Source of the DNA: an uncultured Oscillibacter sp.
Lineage (GTDB): Bacteria > Bacillota > Clostridia > Oscillospirales > Oscillospiraceae
Assembly: GCA_910578935.1 (NCBI GenBank)
Contig: CAJTSM010000028.1
Location: 1-21,725, forward strand
DNA length: 21,725 bases
Reading direction: 5' to 3'
Under the pieces are notes generated by a model that worked only from the letters and a program-made list of their open reading frames with translations, had not been told where the DNA came from and made no database searches. Made by a program: the position numbers and the translations under genes. Numbering within the stretch: the stretch's first letter is position 1; every line of letters begins with the position of its first letter. Shown one piece after another: positions 11,220 to 19,022 of the stretch.

Positions 11220-13172
11220 ATGAAAAAACCGTTTGCTTTGAAAAAACTTCACGCCGGCCCTCCCTGGCTCCGGCTCTGCCTCTTCGCCGCCGCCGCGGTC
11301 TGCATGGGACTGGCGGTCACCGCCGCCATGCAGTGGATCGCCATCGGCACCCTGCCGGGCGTTTTGGAATGGGCCCGGGACTACCCCGGCCATCTGGCCA
11401 TGACGGCCCTGCTTTGGGCCGTGCCCGTGGCCGTTTTGGGAACGCTGACGGGGCGGCTTTGGATTGCCGCCCTGCCCGTTGGCGCTGCGGGGCTGATTTT
11501 GGCTCTGGTGGACTACTTTAAAAACACCATCAACGGCACGCCGCTGGAGCTGGCGGACTTCGGCCTGGCCGGGGCGGCGGGGAATGTGGCGGGCCTGGCG
11601 GGGGACCTGACGCCTCCGGAGGACTTCTATCTGGCGGCGGCGGCCCTGGCTTTCTGCGTCCTGGTCCTGTTTCTCACCCAGAGGCTCACCGCCCTGGAGG
11701 GAGCGGCCCGGGGCCGGAGCTGCCTTTGCTCCCTAACCCTGGCGGGAATTCTCCTCACCGGGACCGGGACCCGCACCGTGGGGAGTGCCTTAGGCGTGGA
11801 CTTCTACACCCGGATGGACCCGGCGGAAAACCACAGCCTCCATGGCCTGACCCTCAGCCTCTGGCGGGACGCCTTTCCCCAGCCCAAGACCCCGCCGGAG
11901 GGTTACGACGCAGACTTCATGCAGTCCGTGCTGGCCCGAGTGGACCAGCTCCTGGGCCCGGCCCGGGAAGAACCGGAGGTCAAGCCCAACGTCCTCTTTA
12001 TTCTCTCCGAGTCCTTCTACGATCTGACCCGCCTGCCGGTGCTCCGGTATGAGGGGGACCCCCTGGAAAACTTCCACGCCCTGGCATCGGAGAGCGTCAG
12101 CGGGACCTTTCACAGCCACTACCTGGGCTATGGCACCGGCTACCTGGAAATCCCCATGCTCTACGGCCTGAACGCCCTGGACCTGCCGCCGGGCACCAAT
12201 ATCTGTTTTCAGGACGAAGCGGTTTATGAGCGCTTCGACGCCCTGGCGGAACAGTATACGAAATCTGGTGATTACACCGCTGAAATGCTTCACGCCTATG
12301 ATAACACATTGTATAATCGAACGGTGACCTATCCCCTGCTGGGATTCAACAATTTGTATTTTTCCGACGATATTCAACAAATGGGCATTGAGCGGGCGGA
12401 CGGAGCCTACGGCGGGTTCTACATGCGAGACGGCTACTTCTTCCAGGGGATGCTGGAGCGGATGAAAGCGGTAAACGAGACGGGGAAGCGAGCCTTTCTG
12501 TTTGGCATCACCATGGAGAACCACCAGCCCTTTGAACCCCAGAAGTTTAATTACGAGTGCCAGATTCCCCTGGTGGCCCCAGACTTCACCCCCGCCCAGC
12601 GGGACATTATCCGGGTCATGCTGGAAGGCATCACCCGGGCGGACCAGGCGTTGGGAGAGCTGACGGATTACCTGAGAACCTGCGGCGAGCCCACCGTCGT
12701 GGTCTTCTTCGGGGACCACCGGCCGAACCTCTTCATGCCCGGCGGGGATACGGTGTACACCCTCCTAGGGCTCTGCCCGGAGAACGACACGCAGAGCTGG
12801 ACCACGGAACAGTTGGGCGACCTCTATTCCACGGATTACCTGATCTGGGCCAACGACCCGGCACTGCTGGAGGGTCTGGCGGGTACCCGGCGGGACAGCA
12901 GCATCACCTCCCTGGGCCCCCAGCTGCTGGAGCTGACGGGGACGCCCGTCAGCCGGTACTGGGGACTGCTGGAGAAGACCAGCAACGTCTGCCTCACCCA
13001 AACAGGCCTGTATTTCGTGGACGGAAACGGCAACGCCAGCTTTACCCGGGAGGAGGCGGGCCTGAGCCCTGAGGCCCTGGAGCTGCTGGAGCTCCGGGAC
13101 GCGGTGGTTTACGACGCGGTGTATGGGAAGCGGTATATTACGGACCAGATGAATCAGCCCCCCGGGGCGTGA
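11220..13172 (+). CDS. LtaS-like phosphoglycerol transferase / sulfatase-fold membrane enzyme
   Basis: LtaS-type enzymes transfer glycerol phosphate from phosphatidylglycerol to build lipoteichoic acid outside the membrane. The 650-residue product has an N-terminal membrane domain with about five helices (residues 18-190). An alkaline-phosphatase-superfamily domain begins at NVLFILSESFYDL (257-269). Probable catalytic residues by family pattern are Glu264 (metal), Thr306 in GYGTGYLE (nucleophile), His435 (MENHQPFE) and Asp499-His500 (FFGDHRPN). Which phosphoglycerol polymer it makes is not shown. The start lacks a clear SD (TTTGTGAAAC upstream). The stretch at about 12250-12400 is markedly more AT-rich than the rest. 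A strong terminator follows. Confidence 0.88.
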   Translation: MKKPFALKKLHAGPPWLRLCLFAAAAVCMGLAVTAAMQWIAIGTLPGVLEWARDYPGHLAMTALLWAVPVAVLGTLTGRLWIAALPVGAAGLILALVDYFKNTINGTPLELADFGLAGAAGNVAGLAGDLTPPEDFYLAAAALAFCVLVLFLTQRLTALEGAARGRSCLCSLTLAGILLTGTGTRTVGSALGVDFYTRMDPAENHSLHGLTLSLWRDAFPQPKTPPEGYDADFMQSVLARVDQLLGPAREEPEVKPNVLFILSESFYDLTRLPVLRYEGDPLENFHALASESVSGTFHSHYLGYGTGYLEIPMLYGLNALDLPPGTNICFQDEAVYERFDALAEQYTKSGDYTAEMLHAYDNTLYNRTVTYPLLGFNNLYFSDDIQQMGIERADGAYGGFYMRDGYFFQGMLERMKAVNETGKRAFLFGITMENHQPFEPQKFNYECQIPLVAPDFTPAQRDIIRVMLEGITRADQALGELTDYLRTCGEPTVVVFFGDHRPNLFMPGGDTVYTLLGLCPENDTQSWTTEQLGDLYSTDYLIWANDPALLEGLAGTRRDSSITSLGPQLLELTGTPVSRYWGLLEKTSNVCLTQTGLYFVDGNGNASFTREEAGLSPEALELLELRDAVVYDAVYGKRYITDQMNQPPGA

Positions 13173-13182
13173 GAAAAATGGG

Positions 13183-13212
13183 AAAAGGGCGGACCTATGG
13201 TCCGCCCTTTTT
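13183..13212 (+). terminator. Intrinsic terminator after the LtaS-like gene
   Basis: GGGCGGACC-tat-GGTCCGCCC, flanked by AAAA and TTTTT (13183-13212), is a classic rho-independent terminator 11 bases after the stop codon. The flanking A/T runs make it potentially bidirectional. Confidence 0.92.
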
Positions 13213-13235
13213 CTTTGCAAACAGAGCACCCTGCG

Positions 13236-13312
13236 GGGCCTGCACCCCTGTGCAGGCCCTTCCTCCGGGAGTGCCGGGCTTGCGGGAAACGGCCCGGTCA
13301 AGGGACCGGGCC
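13236..13312 (-). terminator. Two stem-loops downstream of the DUF6881 gene
   Basis: On the minus strand the first stem is GGCCCGGTC/GACCGGGCC (13291-13312), 36 bases after the stop codon and followed by GTTTCCC. The second is a perfect 10-bp stem GGGCCTGCAC/GTGCAGGCCC (13236-13259). Neither has a strong U-tract, so termination is probable rather than certain. Confidence 0.45.
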
Positions 13313-13348
13313 CCGCGGGGAACGATCAGCTCCTTGGGAAATCCCTGT

Positions 13349-13663
13349 TCAAAAGAACATCCCCATAAACCCGTCGGGCCGCTCTTGGGCCTGGTTCCAG
13401 ATTTCGTAGAACAGCCCCGGGGAAATCTCATGGGCGGAGAAATCCCCTTCCCCCTCCGGCGCGGGGAGCTCCCGCAGGTCCTCCGGAAAAGGCTCTGAGG
13501 CCAGGGCCCCCTCGTTTCCCCGCTCTCCGCCATAGGAAAAGGTAATACCGTTCCGGTAGAACTCCACCCGGCGGGTTTCCCGGCGGCTCTCGTCCAGCTC
13601 CGAGTAAATCAAGTAAGGCTCGTCCTCCAGTTCATGGTCCCACTCTGCCAATACATATCTCAT
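13349..13663 (-). CDS. DUF6881-like small protein
   Basis: This 104-residue acidic protein starts MRYVLAEWDHELEDEPYLIY and has the pattern W-H..-.-P.-.YSE.D..R.E.R.VE.YR.G, which I associate from memory with the DUF6881 domain. It also has the later EIS..F.E.WN element. The function is unknown, and some members are found among immunity-type or defence-linked genes, but there is no toxin here. The frame is open 21 codons further upstream. The ATG at 13663 follows GAGAGG and lies 4 bases after the alaX stop, so it is preferred. It is the last gene of the minus-strand run behind nagZ and alaX and has no membrane segment. Confidence 0.72.
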   Translation of the reverse strand: MRYVLAEWDHELEDEPYLIYSELDESRRETRRVEFYRNGITFSYGGERGNEGALASEPFPEDLRELPAPEGEGDFSAHEISPGLFYEIWNQAQERPDGFMGMFF

Positions 13664-13667
13664 AGGT

Positions 13668-14828
13668 TTACCTCTCAAAAAACCGTTGAATCTCCCCCCG
13701 GGCCGCTTGGACGCTGCCCTGCGCAAAACCGTTCCGTCCGCCGCCCCGGCCGTGGAGGGTCTGATTCAGCTCCTTCACCAGGGAGGCGATGTCCGCCCCG
13801 TCCGCCCGGACCAGGGCATAGCTCCAATGCTCCTCCTCGCCAGAGAACACCGCTGCCAAACCCCCGCAGGCCTTCCCCACGGCGTCCGCCAGGCGGCGGA
13901 GGCTGTCGGGCCGCATGGGGGACTGGAAGAGGAGCACGTTCCCCCGCCCCGCCTGCCCGGCGGCAATGGCGGCGAAGGCGGTCTGTTCCAGGTCCGCAAC
14001 GCGGACCTTGGCGGCGGAGAGCTCCTCCTCCAGCCGCTCCACCGCTCCTTGAATCTCCAGGGGCTTCACGCTGAGCCTCTGGCCCACGGCCCGGGCCTGA
14101 TCGTAGGTTTCGCCGAGATACCGCAGGGCCCGGGCCCCGCAGAGAATCTCCATGCGGACCCCCTCCCGAAACTTCTGACAGGAGAGGACCTTGATAAGGC
14201 CCACTTGTCCCGCCCGCTCCACGTGGGTGCCGCAGCAGGCGCAGCGGTCCGCCTCCGGAAATTCCACAATGCGGACCTGACCCGTCAGTTCCTTCTTGCT
14301 CCGGTAGTCCAGGGCCGCCAGCTCCTCGGGAGAGGGATAGGAAATCTCCACCTCCCGGTCCGCCCAGACGGCCTCATTGGCCAGCCGCTCCGCCTCCAGG
14401 GCCTGCTCCCAGGTGATTTCCGTGTTGTAGTCAATGGTGACGGTTTCCGCCCCCAGGTGGAAGCCCACGTTGTCGCAGTGGTACAGCCGGCAGAGGATGC
14501 CGCTGATGATGTGCTCCCCGGAGTGCTGCTGCATGTGGTCGAAGCGGCGGACCCAGTCCAGGACGCCGGTGACTACGGTTCCGGGCTCCAGGGGAGCGGT
14601 ACAGGTATGGACCACCGCGCCGTTCTTTTCGTGGACGTCGGTGACGGGGACCTCTCCGGCAGGGGTTTTCAAAACGCCGTGGTCCGCGCCCTGGCCTCCC
14701 CCCTCGGGATAGAAGGCCGTCTGATCCAAGACCACCTTCCACACCCCCCCGGCGGCCTCGCAGGAGAGGACCTCGGCGGGGAACTCCCGGAGGAAGGAGT
14801 CCTCATAGTAAAGCTTTTGGGTTTCCAT
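13668..14828 (-). CDS. Long-form AlaX alanyl-tRNA editing protein
   Basis: AlaX proteins hydrolyse mischarged Ser- or Gly-tRNA-Ala in trans, backing up the AlaRS editing site. The 386-residue product corresponds to the AlaRS editing half. An N-terminal beta-barrel (FYPEGGGQGADHG, residues 39-51) precedes the zinc-binding editing core with HSGEH (His102 and His106) and CCGTH (Cys198 and His202). A coiled linker (about 240-275) and a C-terminal DHHA1-type domain (about 285-386, ending in HGRGGGRNGFAQG) follow. No aminoacylation domain is present, so it is not AlaRS. It starts 18 bases after the preceding small membrane-protein gene and is followed 4 bases later by the DUF6881 gene. Confidence 0.93.
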   Translation of the reverse strand: METQKLYYEDSFLREFPAEVLSCEAAGGVWKVVLDQTAFYPEGGGQGADHGVLKTPAGEVPVTDVHEKNGAVVHTCTAPLEPGTVVTGVLDWVRRFDHMQQHSGEHIISGILCRLYHCDNVGFHLGAETVTIDYNTEITWEQALEAERLANEAVWADREVEISYPSPEELAALDYRSKKELTGQVRIVEFPEADRCACCGTHVERAGQVGLIKVLSCQKFREGVRMEILCGARALRYLGETYDQARAVGQRLSVKPLEIQGAVERLEEELSAAKVRVADLEQTAFAAIAAGQAGRGNVLLFQSPMRPDSLRRLADAVGKACGGLAAVFSGEEEHWSYALVRADGADIASLVKELNQTLHGRGGGRNGFAQGSVQAARGEIQRFFER

Positions 14829-14846
14829 GTTCGCACTCGCCTTTCG

Positions 14847-15125
14847 TTATAGCATCGTATCCACGACAACCTTCCAGACCGGCTCCGCCAGACAGAGGCC
14901 CAGCAGGAAGGAAGCAAAGTTGGCCGCTAGGGCGTAGAGAACCGCCCGCTTTTTGGAGCAGTCCCGGAACAGCCGCATGTACAGCGCCCCCTCCGCCAGG
15001 AGGTTTAAGTAGTAAAGCTCTTCCGGGCCGTTCTCCACCCGGACGGTCAACTGGGGCTTGGGGCCGAAGTCCGCGAACACCGGGACCGCCAGCAGCGCCA
15101 CCGCCAGCAGGAAAAGAATCAGCAT
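14847..15125 (-). CDS. Small membrane protein, possibly shortened
   Basis: This 92-residue protein has a clear signal peptide (MLILFLLAVALLAVPVFA) that would leave ADFGPKPQLTV at the new N-terminus. A short outer segment (about 19-60) and one hydrophobic helix near the C-terminus (about 62-88) follow. The 'D-GPKP-' start resembles, from memory, longer clostridial exported proteins with several C-terminal helices. If related, this copy has lost most of the middle. The ATG is the only start, since an in-frame TAA, which is the nagZ stop, lies nine codons upstream. The nearest SD-like GAGGAG is about 15 bases away, so translation may be weak. The function is unknown. Confidence 0.6.
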   Translation of the reverse strand: MLILFLLAVALLAVPVFADFGPKPQLTVRVENGPEELYYLNLLAEGALYMRLFRDCSKKRAVLYALAANFASFLLGLCLAEPVWKVVVDTML

Positions 15126-15149
15126 CCGCTTTCTGACGCCGCTCCTCTC

Positions 15150-16403
15150 TTAAAAAAGCCCTGTGGGCTCCAGGGTCCCCTTCTCCGACCGCTCCAAGAG
15201 GCCCAGCTCCACTTTCCAGCGAAGCACCCGGAGACAAGCCGCGTCAATGGCCTCCTCCTCCAAAGTCCCGTCCTTCACGGCCTGGATGACCCGGGGAATC
15301 TGGGTGCGGTAGTCCGTGGTCACCACCAGGTCGTTCCCGGCCTGGATGGACATCACCGCTACATTTCCATCCGTGGCGTAGGCTTTCACCGCATCCATAG
15401 CCAGATCATCGGTCATCACCACGCCGCCGAAGCCCAAGTCCTCCCGAAGAACGCGATGGACTTCCGGGGAAAGAGACGCCGGGAGATCCGGGTCCATGCA
15501 GTTGACAATATTATGGCTCACCAGCACCGCAGGCAGGGGCGAAAATTCCTTCCCTGCCGCGATCCCCGCTTGGAAGGGGAGAAAATCCCGCTCCAGAAAT
15601 GTTTCCATAGGCCGTTCGTCCACCGCCACCCCGGTATGCGTATCCCGATTATCCCCATAGCCGGGGAAGTGTTTCAGCACACTGCCCAGACCATAACGGG
15701 ACTGAACCTCCGTCACTCGGGCGGCATAGGCAGCGGCCTCATCCTCATTTCCGCCGGTAGTCCGGTCGTAAATAAAGTCTCCGGAACGCTCGGAAACATC
15801 CGCCACCGGATTCAAGTTAACATTAAACCCCAAGGCTTTCAGAAGAATGGATTTTTCCCGGGTTTCCCTTTCCACAGCCAGAGCGCCATCCTCTCCCTGC
15901 CGCCATAGCTTCCCGGGGCTGGAAAACTTTTTGCTCCGCAGCTTGGGATTGGAACTGACCCGGACCACAGACCCGCCCTCTTCGTCCACGCCGATGAGCA
16001 GGGGAATACCCGTATCGTAATGCGCCGCCTGGACCTGCCAGGAGGCGATGGCTTGAATCAAGTCGTTGGCGGTCTTGTCCTGAGTGTCCCGGCCAAAGAG
16101 GAGATAGCCCCCCAGGTGGTAAGTGGTCACGTCCTCCAGGGCGTTTTCCGCCGGGACCCGGACGAAAAAGAGCTGGCCGGTTTTCTCCTCCAGGGTCATG
16201 CCCTCCAATAGGGCCAGGAGGGCCGCCTCCTCGGGGTCCGCTGGCTCTTCCGGCTCCTGAGGTTCCTCCGGCGGGGCCTCGGGAGTTTCCTCCGCAGGCG
16301 GGTCCGGGACCTCCGGCGGCGGAGGAACCATCTCCCCGCCGCAGGCGGTAAGCAGAATCAACAGCAGGGTAAGAAACAGAGCCGCGCAAAATCTCTTTTT
16401 CAT
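15150..16403 (-). CDS. nagZ: Lipoprotein beta-N-acetylglucosaminidase, GH3 (NagZ-like)
   Basis: NagZ-type GH3 enzymes remove N-acetylglucosamine from muropeptides or other GlcNAc-bearing glycans, here outside the cell. Starting at 16403 the protein has 417 residues and a lipoprotein signal peptide with lipobox LTAC (Cys21). A Pro/Glu-rich linker (about 25-60) leads into the GH3 barrel. The diagnostic KHFPGYGDNRDTHTG is at about 244-258, with the Asp-His acid/base pair. MTDDLAM is at about 330-336, with the nucleophile Asp. A frame extension 16 codons upstream exists, but the ATG at 16403 follows GGAGG by 7 bases and directly begins the signal peptide. Its start overlaps the stop of the preceding small ORF (ATGA). 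Confidence 0.93.
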   Translation of the reverse strand: MKKRFCAALFLTLLLILLTACGGEMVPPPPEVPDPPAEETPEAPPEEPQEPEEPADPEEAALLALLEGMTLEEKTGQLFFVRVPAENALEDVTTYHLGGYLLFGRDTQDKTANDLIQAIASWQVQAAHYDTGIPLLIGVDEEGGSVVRVSSNPKLRSKKFSSPGKLWRQGEDGALAVERETREKSILLKALGFNVNLNPVADVSERSGDFIYDRTTGGNEDEAAAYAARVTEVQSRYGLGSVLKHFPGYGDNRDTHTGVAVDERPMETFLERDFLPFQAGIAAGKEFSPLPAVLVSHNIVNCMDPDLPASLSPEVHRVLREDLGFGGVVMTDDLAMDAVKAYATDGNVAVMSIQAGNDLVVTTDYRTQIPRVIQAVKDGTLEEEAIDAACLRVLRWKVELGLLERSEKGTLEPTGLF

Positions 16404-16609
16404 AACAAAGCCTCCGCCTCCGCCATCCACACCGCCGCCTTTGCGTCCCACGGCATCCGCCGCGTCGGAAGAAATTCCGCTCCGCTCCGTCCCTGCCTCC
16501 CGGCATGGACTTCGCCCGCTTCATTCCTTCCTCCTTTCCCCACGAAAACCGCTTCGCTGGGTTTTCGCAGGGGCCCCAAAATGGCGATTGGCTCTTCTCT
16601 TCTCTTCAT
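16400..16609 (-). CDS. 69-aa ORF between nadE and nagZ carrying a copy of the NadE tail
   Basis: The ATG overlaps the nadE stop (ATGA) and the stop overlaps the nagZ start (ATGA). A GGAGGC in the end of nadE can act as SD. The product begins MKRREEPIAILGPLRKPSEA, which I do not recognise. It ends RMPWDAKAAVWMAEAEALL, almost identical to the NadE C-terminus RMPSDAKAAVWMAEAEALE. The DNA copies (16410-16461 and 16616-16667) match at 49 of 52 bases. It may be only a by-product of a duplication that kept nagZ coupled to nadE, rather than a functional protein. Confidence 0.45.
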   Translation of the reverse strand: MKRREEPIAILGPLRKPSEAVFVGKGGRNEAGEVHAGRQGRSGAEFLPTRRMPWDAKAAVWMAEAEALL

Positions 16610-16667
16610 TCCAGCGCCTCCGCTTCCGCCATCCACACCGCCGCCTTTGCGTCTGACGGCATCCGCC
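16410..16667 (-). repeat. Direct repeat: duplicated 3' end of nadE
   Basis: A 52-bp segment at 16616-16667 (inside nadE) recurs at 16410-16461 with three mismatches, 206 bp apart. The segment between them contains a hairpin CGAAAACC..GGTTTTCG (about 16544-16568). Each copy ends just before an ATGA junction and carries a GGAGGC that can serve as ribosome-binding site. Confidence 0.85.
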
Positions 16668-18519
16668 AATCGCCTCGGGGGGACAGGGACACAGTGCCGA
16701 TCTTTGGCCCGCCGGGAAGGCAGTCCCTCTTGAACTGCTGAGTGAAGAAACGGCGGTAGAAGGATTTCAGCCACTTTAGAATGACCTCCCGGCCGTACTT
16801 CCGCCCCAGGGCGTGCTGGGCCAGGCGGAAGACCTTTCCCGGCGCAAAACCCCAGCGGATCACGTAGTACAAAAAGAAATCATGGAGTTCATAGGGTCCC
16901 ACCAGATCCTCCGTACGCTGGGAAATCTCCCCTTTCACAGCGGGCAGCAGCTCCGGGGACACCGGAGTATCCAGAATATCCTCCAGCACATCGTGAAGCT
17001 CCGGCTCCTCCCCGTCTCGGGAGAGGTAGCCCACCAGATGGCGGACCAGGGTTTTCGGAATGGAGGCGTTGACGCCGTACATGCTCATGTGGTCCCCGTT
17101 GTAGGTGCACCAGCCAAGGGCCAGCTCGCTCAAATCCCCGGTGCCAATCACTAAGCCGCCGCTGGCATTGGCAATGTCCATAAGCACTTGCGTCCGCTCT
17201 CGGGCCTGGGCGTTCTCATAGGTAACGGAGTGGTCCTCCGGATCATGGCCGATGTCCCGAAAATGGCTGCGGACGGAAGCGGTAATATCCACTGTCCGAA
17301 GGGTGGCCCCCATTTTTTCCGCCAGAATCACCGCATTATTCCTCGTCCGGTCCGTAGTGCCGAAGCAAGGCATGGTGACGGCAATGATATCTGATAAAGA
17401 ACGATCCAGCAGCTTCATGGCAAGACCGGTAATCAGCACCGCCAAGGTGGAATCCAACCCGCCGGAGAGGCCCACCACGGCGCATTTTGCCCCGGTGTGC
17501 TCCAGCCGCTGCTTGAGCCCCAGAGAGGCCAGCAGCAGAATCTCCCGGCAGCGCTCGTCCCGGTCCTCCTTCCCCTCCGGAACAAAGGGCATAGGAGAGA
17601 CGTAGCGGGTCAGCTTGGTCTTTTCCTCCGCCAGGGCAAATGTCTCCTCACAGCCGCCGTTTCCGGCTCCCTCCCCCAGAGCCTGGGTCCGGCGGCGTTC
17701 ATAAGAAAGACGCTGCACGTCGATTTCCGAAACCAGCAGCCCTCCTTCAAAGCGGCGCTCCGCCAGCAAAGTCCCGTTCTCCGCAATGAGCTGATGCGCC
17801 CCAAACACCAGGTCGGAGGTGGACTCCCCCGCCCCGGCACTGGAATAGATATAGCCGCAGAGGAGCTTGGCGCTCTGCATGGTCACCAGCTGGCGGCGGT
17901 AGGCGTCCTTCCCCACCAGATCATTGCTGGCGGAGAGATTGCCAATCACGGTGGCCCCGTCCTTGGCCATCTGAAGGGAGGGGGAATCCGGCGACCAAAG
18001 ATCCTCACAGATTTCAAAGCCCAGGGTCAGGCCGGGAATGTTTTCACAGCGGAAGACCTGTCCCGCCCCAAAAGTCACAAATTCCTGTCCCAGCAGAGGG
18101 AGGCTCTCCGGCTCCGGCGGCGCGGAGGCAAACCAGCGTTTTTCATAGAACTCTCCGTAGTTCGGCAGATGGGTCTTGGGAACCACCCCCAAAATTTTTC
18201 CTTTTTGTATTATAACTGCGCAATTATACAAATTGTTGTGAACCCGCAGAGGCATTCCCAGAGCGGTCACCACTTCCAGGTTCCGGGTAGCGGCCAACAC
18301 GGTTTTCAGCGCCTCTTCCGCCTCCCGAAGCAGAGCCTCCTGATAGAAGAGGTCGCCGCAGGTGTAGCCGGTCAAGCCTAACTCCGGCAGAACCAAAACC
18401 TTGACTCCCGCCTTCTCGGCGGAGCGCATCAGCTGAAAGGTCTGTTCGGCGTTGTAGGCGCAGTCCGCCAGCCGCAGTTTGGGCGCGCCGCAGGCCACGG
18501 AGATAAATCCATCCTTCAT
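16606..18519 (-). CDS. nadE: Glutamine-dependent NAD+ synthetase
   Basis: This enzyme amidates deamido-NAD to NAD using ATP and ammonia released from glutamine. The 637-residue two-domain form is seen. The nitrilase-type glutaminase has the triad Glu46 (VLPELGLTGY), Lys115 (VPKTHLPNYGEF) and Cys171 (GFEICEDLW). The synthetase domain has the PP-loop VGLSGGLDSTLA (349-360). The C-terminus SLSPRGDWRMPSDA is typical of the family. The ATG follows GGGAGG by 10 bases. The message starts near 18713 from its own promoter and carries repeat element C in its leader. The stop overlaps the next ORF. A short AT-rich patch at about 18195-18240 encodes NNLYNCAVIIQKGKIL. Confidence 0.97.
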   Translation of the reverse strand: MKDGFISVACGAPKLRLADCAYNAEQTFQLMRSAEKAGVKVLVLPELGLTGYTCGDLFYQEALLREAEEALKTVLAATRNLEVVTALGMPLRVHNNLYNCAVIIQKGKILGVVPKTHLPNYGEFYEKRWFASAPPEPESLPLLGQEFVTFGAGQVFRCENIPGLTLGFEICEDLWSPDSPSLQMAKDGATVIGNLSASNDLVGKDAYRRQLVTMQSAKLLCGYIYSSAGAGESTSDLVFGAHQLIAENGTLLAERRFEGGLLVSEIDVQRLSYERRRTQALGEGAGNGGCEETFALAEEKTKLTRYVSPMPFVPEGKEDRDERCREILLLASLGLKQRLEHTGAKCAVVGLSGGLDSTLAVLITGLAMKLLDRSLSDIIAVTMPCFGTTDRTRNNAVILAEKMGATLRTVDITASVRSHFRDIGHDPEDHSVTYENAQARERTQVLMDIANASGGLVIGTGDLSELALGWCTYNGDHMSMYGVNASIPKTLVRHLVGYLSRDGEEPELHDVLEDILDTPVSPELLPAVKGEISQRTEDLVGPYELHDFFLYYVIRWGFAPGKVFRLAQHALGRKYGREVILKWLKSFYRRFFTQQFKRDCLPGGPKIGTVSLSPRGDWRMPSDAKAAVWMAEAEALE

Positions 18520-18545
18520 AATCTGAACCTCCCGCTTGGAATATT

Positions 18546-18709
18546 AGAGTCTGTTTTAAACCCGTCAAAACGCCGTCTTAGGGTGTCTTTTCCTGCCGGG
18601 ACTGCGTTGAGCCGGCTTAAAATCCGTCACCCCTGGCAAGAAAATTTAACGCGCAGCGGCGGAAAAAGATCCGCCGCTTGGGTGTTTTGACCGTTTGTAA
18701 ACAAGGTCT
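18546..18709 (+). repeat. Inverted-repeat (MITE-like) element, copy C, in the nadE leader
   Basis: This 164-bp element has 29-bp imperfect terminal inverted repeats matching at 21 of 29 positions (GTCAAAAC near both inner ends). It shares CTTRAAATCCRTC with the cores of A and B. Its right end from CGCCGCT to AAACAAGG (18672-18706) matches B (9556-9590) at about 26 of 35 positions. An internal stem CCGCCGC/GCGGCGG-like pair is at about 18656-18677. It lies between the nadE promoter and the nadE start, so it would be transcribed at the very 5' end of the nadE message. Confidence 0.7.
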
Positions 18710-18719
18710 AGACGAGTCT

Positions 18720-18748
18720 ATTCTATACTGTTTGGCCGGGTTTATCAA
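18720..18748 (-). promoter_or_regulatory. Promoter of nadE
   Basis: On the minus strand, TTGATA (complement of 18743-18748) and TAGAAT (complement of 18720-18725) are spaced by 17 bases. The predicted start is near 18713, four bases from the edge of element C. Confidence 0.75.
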
Positions 18749-18762
18749 GGGGCGGTGACAGG

Positions 18763-18797
18763 AAAAGCGGAACGGCAGCTGCCGTTCCGCTTTTTTT
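18763..18797. terminator. Palindromic bidirectional terminator
   Basis: A 24-bp perfect palindrome centred on CAGCTG (18767-18790; arms GCGGAACGGCAG and its complement) is flanked by AAAA on the left and TTTTTTT on the right. It can stop transcription in either direction. It probably insulates the nadE promoter from the gyrA unit. Confidence 0.8.
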
Positions 18798-18865
18798 CAT
18801 GCCGCAGCGCAGACGGGGATCCGGTACTTTTCAAGGGGCCTCTTCTTTATTTTTCTCCGGGCAAC

Positions 18866-18891
18866 GAAAAACGGACCGCCAAGCGGTCCGT
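18866..18891 (-). terminator. Intrinsic terminator of the gyrA-rnhA-small ORF unit
   Basis: On the minus strand, ACGGACCGC-ttg-GCGGTCCGT (18871-18891) is a perfect 9-bp stem followed by TTTT. It lies about 130 bases after the 51-aa gene. The AT-rich stretch between (18892-19022) holds no ORF I can support. Confidence 0.85.
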
Positions 18892-19022
18892 CTTCCGTGT
18901 GTGTTTATTTTAGGAGGGAGAAAACGCATCGGGCTGGGAGTACCCTTTGCTGATTTCTACTTTACCCAAAACTTTTTGCAAAATTATGAGGTGCTTGTAA
19001 ACAGTTTATGAATGTTGCCCGC

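Noticed and set aside
13686..14852. 388-aa plus-strand open frame opposite the AlaX gene
   Set aside because: The opposite strand has the complete editing motifs (HSGEH, CCGTH). This frame is a GC-driven shadow.
2637..18709. CRISPR array or integron-like repeats
   Set aside because: The repeats are long, few, widely spaced and individually palindromic. There are no regular spacers, cas genes or integrase.
18799..19011. 70-aa plus-strand ORF between two terminators
   Set aside because: It runs through a terminator hairpin and lacks a promoter, an SD and recognisable composition.
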